Assembly: GCF_019243775.1 (NCBI RefSeq)
Contig: NZ_CP069157.1
Coordinates: 1,302,001 to 1,366,000 of the forward strand
Direction: 5' to 3'
Origin: Morganella morganii
Lineage (GTDB): Bacteria; Pseudomonadota; Gammaproteobacteria; Enterobacterales; Enterobacteriaceae
Length of the DNA: 64,000 nt
Under the pieces are notes generated by a model. That model was given only the letters and a program-made list of their open reading frames with translations, made no database searches and was not told where the DNA came from. Shown here piece by piece: positions 59,525-64,000 of this stretch (position 1 is its first letter; each line of letters begins with the position of its first letter). A program made the translations under genes and the position numbers.

Positions 59525-60400
59525 TCATATACATCTTGTATCTCTGCCTTTGCAAGGCAATCCACATGTAAACCACATATACTTAAAAACTTTTTTTTCC
59601 TCAGCCGCAGTGAAATCAGGGAACATATCAAAATCCACTTTCCAATCACCACATATCCTAATTTGATCCCAAGCGTGATGCTCCATACTATTAGCAATTA
59701 GAAAAAACTTGAAGGGATTTGTAAATACAGAGGCTGGGAGAGCTAAATATTCAAAGTCCTTGTAAACTATTAAGTTAACAAATTCATCATATTCTCCATC
59801 TGGTACAATTATAAAGGCAATATCGTTCGGCTCAAAAGAAACATTTTTATTGATACGCCACTCATTTTCCCAGCGCATATCATACGTTTTTCCGTAAGCT
59901 TCTAATGCGAAAGGCTCATTGAAAACTAGCTGGCGAATTGACTCTTTTTTTTCTTCATTAATATACCTTACAGGTATCATCCCCAAAGATTGAAGAAAGT
60001 CGTGATAGAAGATGATCCCATACTCTGAATTTCGCGCTTCAAAATGCTTAGCTACTTCTTCCTGCGTGCAATGTGCAAAACTAACGGACTTGATTTCCTG
60101 AGGGAATACTTCTCCATTTTTTATTTTATTGGCATAAAAACCTTTTGGGTTAGCGGTCAGTTCTTTGTTTTCCAACAGGCTCAAAAATCTTTCTTTAGCA
60201 GATAGCCCAGCTATATCTCTCAGTACTCGTGCCGAACCCACACCTTTCTCATATCTACAAGATGAATCGCTGACTACATGTAAAAACAATTCGATGTGGT
60301 AGTCACGATAACGCTCTATTATTCCATCAAATGTTTCAATTTTAGGCTCAAAAAGATGCTTCTCTACAAAAGAAATTCTGTTATTCTTAATGGTTATCAT
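59525..60400 (-). CDS. AbiGi/DUF2971-like protein, frameshifted at an A8 run
   Basis: A 291-residue protein with the pattern of abortive-infection AbiGi/DUF2971-type proteins: SVSFAH near 105, SEYGIIFYHDFLQSLGMIPVRYI at 125-147 and W177-E-N-E-W181-R-I. The ATG at 60400 follows a strong AGAGGA ribosome site and is preferred to starts up to 141 nt earlier. The frame ends abruptly after a run of eight A (59591-59598, minus strand). Reading one frame over gives another ~88 plausible residues ending at 59335 (HVDCLAKAEIQDVYEN...). The intact protein was probably ~355 residues. AT-rich cargo gene, leftward, next to int. Defence role inferred from family. Confidence 0.65.
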   Translation of the reverse strand: MITIKNNRISFVEKHLFEPKIETFDGIIERYRDYHIELFLHVVSDSSCRYEKGVGSARVLRDIAGLSAKERFLSLLENKELTANPKGFYANKIKNGEVFPQEIKSVSFAHCTQEEVAKHFEARNSEYGIIFYHDFLQSLGMIPVRYINEEKKESIRQLVFNEPFALEAYGKTYDMRWENEWRINKNVSFEPNDIAFIIVPDGEYDEFVNLIVYKDFEYLALPASVFTNPFKFFLIANSMEHHAWDQIRICGDWKVDFDMFPDFTAAEEKKVFKYMWFTCGLPCKGRDTRCI

Positions 60401-60654
60401 TATATTTCCTCTAAAGCGAAATACCAATATTCTCGCAGATATATCTGAACGGTTAATTTTGTCATTCTCTACTACTTTTTTAGTTTTCTCATTGTATCGA
60501 TGAAGATCGACTGGGAGATAAACCATATGATTAGTATCCAAAAATAGGGATGGTTATTCAAATGCTTTTATTTGAGGAATGTCTGTTCTTGGCACAAAGC
60601 ATACATGCAGTTTGAAAGGCTGATATACGAGTTTAACTATGGTTCAATAAAATA

Positions 60655-61788
60655 TTATATCAACACTCTTATCCAATCTTTGCCACGATCATCATGATAT
60701 TTATCGGTTTGTTGCTGATTTTTATGGCCCAGCAGATTTTTGGTGTTAATTCCCTGTTGCCGGTATAAACGCTCCGATAATGACCGCATTTCATGAAATG
60801 TCGGTGCTGTTCCTTCCTCCCATTTTATTCCGCATTTATCCCTGGCTTTCCGGAAAGTTGTAGTCAGCGTATTGGCTGTTACTTTTTCTCCTTTTTGCGC
60901 CTGTGATGTGGTGTGCTGATAATGCACCAGGTATTTACTGACAACACGATCCCGGCAGAAAGTAATAACTTCGCGTAACGACATACCTATTGCCTGACAT
61001 CTCAGTGAGAGGGGGATAGCCAATTTTACGCCGGTCTTTTCCTGTTCGATGTGTAGCATGTCGTCCCATACATCCGAAAACTTCATATCAGAAATATCTC
61101 CCAGGCGCTGTCCCGTTACGACAGCCAACAGCATTCCGCATCTGAGATAGTGAGGGTAATGCTCCGCCTGGCTGAATATCGCCTGCCATTCTTCCAGTGA
61201 AAGCCGTTCGCGCTTTATTCTGTTTCGTGGCTGTTTGGTTGCCTGCGCTGGGTTATATCCCGGAGGTACGTGACCGGCATGCTGGGCTTCTTTGAAAACG
61301 TCGATCAGCACCATTCTGACAACCTGAGCCATTCGGTTATGGCCGGCCGCTTTAACTTGATCTGTGATTTCAGCTATTTCCAGTGCGGTAATATCTTTAA
61401 GTTTCAGCATGCCGCAGTGTTCCCGGAATAAATTTACAGGTTTATTTTTCTGCTTCAGCGAGTTAGGTTTTAGTTCACCTTCACGTACTCGTTCGTTCTG
61501 AATTTCAAGGTATTTATCAAGCCACACGCTGACACTGATCCCTTGTCTGGCGTTTTTAATTCCTGACAGGCGATCATTGATACTCAGTATTTGTTTTGTT
61601 TGTTGTTCGGCAATTATCATATTTGCCTGGATAGCGACTTCCTTTGCTTCTTTCTCATCGGTACCCAGGCTGTGAAATTTACCTGTCAACGGATGCTTGT
61701 ACTGCCAATATGTCTTGTTGTTTCTTTTATCAAGTTTGCAGTACAAATTAGGGACAATAATATTATGAGAGCGTGGTCTCGCAGCCAT
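60655..61788 (-). CDS. int: Lambda-type tyrosine integrase
   Basis: A 377-residue tyrosine recombinase very like lambda and phage 21 Int. It has an N-terminal arm-binding domain (PNLYCKLDKRNNKTYWQYKHP), a core-binding SAM-like domain (residues ~85-175) and a catalytic domain with R228 (TGQRLGD), K251, H332-x-x-R335 (TFHEMRSLS), H355 (LLGHK) and nucleophile Y364. It drives integration, here probably into icd. It overlaps xis upstream, a typical int-xis arrangement. It lies 4.7 kb from the icd end instead of adjoining it, because cargo lies between. Confidence 0.95.
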   Translation of the reverse strand: MAARPRSHNIIVPNLYCKLDKRNNKTYWQYKHPLTGKFHSLGTDEKEAKEVAIQANMIIAEQQTKQILSINDRLSGIKNARQGISVSVWLDKYLEIQNERVREGELKPNSLKQKNKPVNLFREHCGMLKLKDITALEIAEITDQVKAAGHNRMAQVVRMVLIDVFKEAQHAGHVPPGYNPAQATKQPRNRIKRERLSLEEWQAIFSQAEHYPHYLRCGMLLAVVTGQRLGDISDMKFSDVWDDMLHIEQEKTGVKLAIPLSLRCQAIGMSLREVITFCRDRVVSKYLVHYQHTTSQAQKGEKVTANTLTTTFRKARDKCGIKWEEGTAPTFHEMRSLSERLYRQQGINTKNLLGHKNQQQTDKYHDDRGKDWIRVLI

Positions 61789-62014
61789 CAGACAAAATCC
61801 TTCTTAACATATCGCCAGAATTGCCCGGTAATTGAGGTTTCGAAATAATTCCGACATAACGAGCGTCACGATCTACCATCCATTTTTTACCGACTTTTAA
61901 AGCTGGTGGTACCATCATGTGAGATTTCGCATATTTATATAATGTCCGCCTGCTCGGAGCCTCATCACCAAACTCATGTTCTGCCCACGCTTCAAGATCT
62001 ACCATTCTTGACAT
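61763..62014 (-). CDS. xis: Excisionase (Xis-like)
   Basis: An 83-residue winged-helix protein (MSRMVDLEAWAEHEFGDEAPSRRTLYKYAKSH followed by MMVPPALKVGKKWMVDRDARYVG) with the plan of lambda Xis: a recognition helix after the SRRTL turn, then P-P-x-x-K-x-G-K. It bends attachment DNA and directs Int to excision. The ATG at 62014, 9 nt after GGAG, is preferred to an upstream TTG. It overlaps int by 26 nt. Confidence 0.85.
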   Translation of the reverse strand: MSRMVDLEAWAEHEFGDEAPSRRTLYKYAKSHMMVPPALKVGKKWMVDRDARYVGIISKPQLPGNSGDMLRRILSDGCETTLS

Positions 62015-62305
62015 CGTTTTCTCTCCACACAATTTAGATAATAAAAAGCCGTTACTTTTTATAAGTAATTAATTCCCTGGTGCTGGAATGATGGTTATTT
62101 CTTTTTTATTATTCACAAAAATAAGTCCACCAGCGGTTATGCAAGGTATCTATCCGGCAGGACGATTTATGCCGGTGGACTTATGTTTGTAAAAAAGGGC
62201 GGCCGGCTGGTGGAATGTACCGTGGTATGCACGGCCGCTAATGGTATTGCATGGTTATTGTTATGGGGTCGTTTACTCTTCACACAGTTATCAGATACGC
62301 AGCCG
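62015..62305. other. Non-coding region between xis and the early-left gene
   Basis: About 290 nt with no frame of note on either strand that I can support. Confidence 0.4.
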
Positions 62306-62515
62306 TTACTGCGGTTGTACTGTTAAAGCACAGCGGTCTTCCCACTTGATGATATCTTCATCGAGTCGACTGATGGTGCGTTCGTGGTCGCGGATCTCTC
62401 TGTCACGTTCTGCATGTAGTAATTGCAGCTTTTGAATCGCTTGGGCTTTTTCGGTGATCCACTGTGCAACATCGTCGGCGGACATATTGCTGGTGATGGT
62501 AGGTTCTGTTTGCAT
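62306..62515 (-). CDS. Small early-left phage protein, coiled coil
   Basis: A 69-residue protein with a C-terminal coiled coil of heptads (AIQKLQLLHAERDREIRDHERTISRLDEDI). AGGAG lies 9 nt before the ATG. It is the first leftward gene after pL, the place of N in lambda, but it does not resemble N. Function unknown. A 290-nt gap without genes separates it from xis. Confidence 0.7.
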   Translation of the reverse strand: MQTEPTITSNMSADDVAQWITEKAQAIQKLQLLHAERDREIRDHERTISRLDEDIIKWEDRCALTVQPQ

Positions 62516-62526
62516 GGTCAGATGCT

Positions 62527-62598
62527 CCTAAGTTTCGTTAGGTTTAAATCTAAGATAACTTAGTTTATCTGTCAATACAAATCTAAGAATTGTTAGAT
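62527..62598. promoter_or_regulatory. Left operator array OL and promoter pL
   Basis: Three palindromic sites of one family: CCTAAGTTTCGTTAGG (62527-62542), TCTAAGATAACTTAG (62549-62563) and ATCTAAGAATTGTTAGAT (62581-62598). On the minus strand TTGACA (62575-62570), a 17-nt spacer and TAGATT (62552-62547) form pL; the middle site covers the -10 end and spacer, so repressor binding would block it. Confidence 0.75.
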
Positions 62599-62614
62599 TT
62601 GCATGCTGAAAGGA

Positions 62615-63247
62615 TTAGAGTTCGTACTGTACGCCTTTGACAACGCCAACAATTTCGCAGTTGCCGTTAATTGCAATATTCGGATAACGAGGATTCAGTG
62701 GGGACAAAAATCTATTGGGGCCATCTATAACCAATTTTTTAATGGTAACGTCATTAGTCCCGTTTAGTCTAGCAACAACTATTTTGCCGTGGGTGGCTTC
62801 TGCAGACGGATCGACAATAACCATAACTCCTTCCGGAATGGAGGGCGTTCCAGTTGGGTTTGTCATGGAATCACCCTGAACTATAAGCGCAAAACTATTC
62901 GGTGACACTTTAATGGAAGTCTCTAAATATTCGGTAGCTTCATCATATATTTCAGAGGGGATACTTTCTGTGAATTTACCTGCCTGTACATAGGAAATTA
63001 CCGGCAATCGCTGCATTGTAGTAACAACACTATCAGCTTGTTTTGAGGAAATACCATGTAAAATATAGGCCTCAGAGGTGTTAAAAAACTGAGCTAATTT
63101 AATCAGGGCGTCACCATTTGGTAGGTTTAGATCTTTCTCCCAATACCCAACAGCAACACCAGACACACCGCAATACTTTCCCAAGTCATTTTGAGTCGTC
63201 TTTGTCAGGCTTCTAAGCCGCTTAATCCTGCTTCCTACAGTATCCAT
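62615..63247 (-). CDS. cI: CI-type phage repressor (XRE helix-turn-helix plus S24 peptidase)
   Basis: A 210-residue repressor. An XRE-type helix-turn-helix lies at about residues 17-42 (TQNDLGKYCGVSGVAVGYWEK). A LexA-like S24 domain follows with the self-cleavage site Ala89-Gly90 (YVQAGKF), Ser127 (QGDSMTN) and Lys170 (DVTIKKL). RecA would trigger cleavage in the SOS response. It lies between the OL and OR arrays and should silence pL and pR. All catalytic residues are intact, so an inducible prophage is likely. Confidence 0.95.
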   Translation of the reverse strand: MDTVGSRIKRLRSLTKTTQNDLGKYCGVSGVAVGYWEKDLNLPNGDALIKLAQFFNTSEAYILHGISSKQADSVVTTMQRLPVISYVQAGKFTESIPSEIYDEATEYLETSIKVSPNSFALIVQGDSMTNPTGTPSIPEGVMVIVDPSAEATHGKIVVARLNGTNDVTIKKLVIDGPNRFLSPLNPRYPNIAINGNCEIVGVVKGVQYEL

Positions 63248-63271
63248 GTGAATCCCAGAGTTAGTTAAAAG

Positions 63272-63336
63272 CTAAGTTATCTTAGTTTTTGTTGATAAAA
63301 GATAACTTATATTTTAATATCTAATTTATCTTAGAT
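63272..63336. promoter_or_regulatory. Right operator array OR and promoter pR
   Basis: Three sites of the same palindrome family: CTAAGTTATCTTAG (63272-63285), AAAGATAACTTAT (63298-63310) and ATCTAATTTATCTTAGAT (63319-63336), with centres about 25 nt apart. On the plus strand TTGATA (63292-63297), a 17-nt spacer and TAATAT (63315-63320) form pR; the middle site lies in the spacer and the third covers the start region. Confidence 0.78.
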
Positions 63337-63350
63337 TTGAGGGCGTGCTT

Positions 63351-63557
63351 ATGACCACCAGCGAAGTTGAAAGCTATTTCGGAGATGCAAACAAAGTAGC
63401 TGATTTTTTTGGAATAACCCCTGAAGCATTTTACCAATGGAAGAAACGACCGGGAGGTCTGATCCCTAAAAGCAGAGCATTTGAAGCAGCCTGCCGTACT
63501 GACGGAAAGCTGAAGTTCGATCCAATCCTTTACAAGCAGGGTACCAAAACTCTCTGA
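63351..63557 (+). CDS. cro: Cro-like DNA-binding protein
   Basis: A 68-residue protein with a helix-turn-helix (KVADFFGITPEAFYQWKKRPG, residues ~15-35), directly downstream of pR and divergent from cI. GAGGG lies 7 nt before the ATG at 63351; the frame opens 6 nt earlier. Position and size match lambdoid Cro/YdaS-type regulators, which favour lytic growth. Confidence 0.85.
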   Translation: MTTSEVESYFGDANKVADFFGITPEAFYQWKKRPGGLIPKSRAFEAACRTDGKLKFDPILYKQGTKTL

Positions 63558-63595
63558 CTTTGGTAACTACAACCCAACCTGAAAGCGAGTAGGCA

Positions 63596-64000
63596 ATGAA
63601 GAATGAATCACTGAAAGAAGTCGTAAGAGAGATGTGCAGCGCTACTAATGGTGGGCGCGAAGTTATGGCCGGTGCACTTGGTATGTCTGCCACGTCGTTC
63701 AATAACCGATTTTATGAAAAGAACGGCTGCAGGTTCTTCGATCACCACGACCTGATGACGATGCAGGAAGTCTCCGGGACGAAACTGTATGCCGAATATG
63801 TTGCAACAGAATCTGAAATGCTGCTGGTGGAAAGAATCAATCTTGATGATCTGGACGAGCCCGAATTATTTCGCCTGCATAGCAAGGTAGCGGCTAATCA
63901 GGGGGCACTGGCTGTGTTTATGGATAAATCACTGGAAGACGGGCAGGTAGACAGTGAAGAAGAAAAACAACTGAAAAAACTGTTGGATCGGACTGTGGCG
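63596..64000 (+). CDS. CII/YmfL-like phage regulatory protein (3' end outside window)
   Basis: An open frame of at least 135 codons: MKNESLKEVVREMCSATNGGREVMAGALGMSATSF then NNRFYEKNGCRFF. This is the phage CII/CP76-type family that includes YmfL of the e14 prophage, which is also inserted in icd in E. coli. GAGTAGG precedes the ATG. It follows cro by 38 nt and is the usual place of cII, which activates lysogenic promoters. The coding frame continues past the window edge. Confidence 0.85.
   Translation, partial: MKNESLKEVVREMCSATNGGREVMAGALGMSATSFNNRFYEKNGCRFFDHHDLMTMQEVSGTKLYAEYVATESEMLLVERINLDDLDEPELFRLHSKVAANQGALAVFMDKSLEDGQVDSEEEKQLKKLLDRTVA

Larger units (their letters stand above)
55963..64000. 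mobile_element. icd-integrated lambdoid prophage, left part (extends beyond window)
   Basis: From the icd stop to the window edge the composition drops and phage genes appear in lambdoid order: int and xis (leftward), a small early-left gene, operators, cI, operators, cro and a CII/YmfL-like gene (rightward). Between the icd end and int lies a 4.6-kb cargo region with an ATPase-nuclease gene, a broken AbiGi-like gene and an IS remnant. The late genes and right end are outside the window, so whether the prophage is functional cannot be judged; its immunity region looks intact. Confidence 0.88.

Overview
The window is a chromosomal segment of a gamma-proteobacterium of the order Enterobacterales. 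Gene content and order match the Escherichia coli rne-to-icd region closely: rne/rluC, the plsX-fab cluster, ndh, mfd, lolCDE, cobB, pepT, roxA, phoPQ, purB-hflD-mnmA-nudJ-rluE, icd. Base composition of about 50% GC in the core and the Proteeae-like flavour of several proteins suggest Morganella (Morganellaceae). That species assignment is inference.

Left part (1-8.4 kb): the 3' part of a TonB-dependent siderophore receptor, a putrescine importer (plaP) behind a long leader, a TSUP permease, D-lactate dehydrogenase (dld), a small unknown gene, exonuclease I (sbcB) and tmaR. Centre (8.4-41.5 kb): RNase E and RluC diverge from a long regulatory leader. A multi-hairpin element bracketed by two identical 21-nt hairpins follows rluC. 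Next come maf-2, then a long co-directional run from yceD through rpmF and the fatty acid genes (plsX, fabHDG, acpP, fabF) to pabC, mltG, tmk, holB, ycfH, hinT, lpoB, thiK, nagZ and ycfP. ndh has a perfect FNR-type box upstream. After it lie a short YcfJ-like gene, a Tat-exported HisC-like aminotransferase, mfd, lolCDE, cobB and pepT.

A four-gene chaperone-usher fimbrial operon (41.7-46.5 kb), more AT-rich at its start than the core, sits between pepT and roxA. Its last gene, the tip adhesin, carries a frameshift that removes the conserved pilin C-terminus. Core genes resume with roxA, phoQ, phoP, purB, hflD, mnmA, nudJ and rluE on the minus strand and icd on the plus strand.

From the 3' end of icd to the right edge the DNA is a lambdoid prophage of the icd-integrating type: lambda-Int-like integrase, Xis, a small early-left gene, CI repressor, Cro-like and CII/YmfL-like genes. 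A three-site operator array flanks each side of cI, with recognisable pL and pR promoters. Between the icd attachment end and int lies a 4.6-kb AT-rich cargo region holding the most interesting genes. One is a 663-aa protein joining a GHKL/MORC-type ATPase to a Shedu-like PD-(D/E)xK nuclease domain, with its gene bracketed by ~92-nt imperfect direct repeats. The other is an AbiGi/DUF2971-like gene interrupted at an A8 run. A decayed IS481-type transposase tail lies between them. Together these look like an anti-phage cargo island; function is inferred, not shown.
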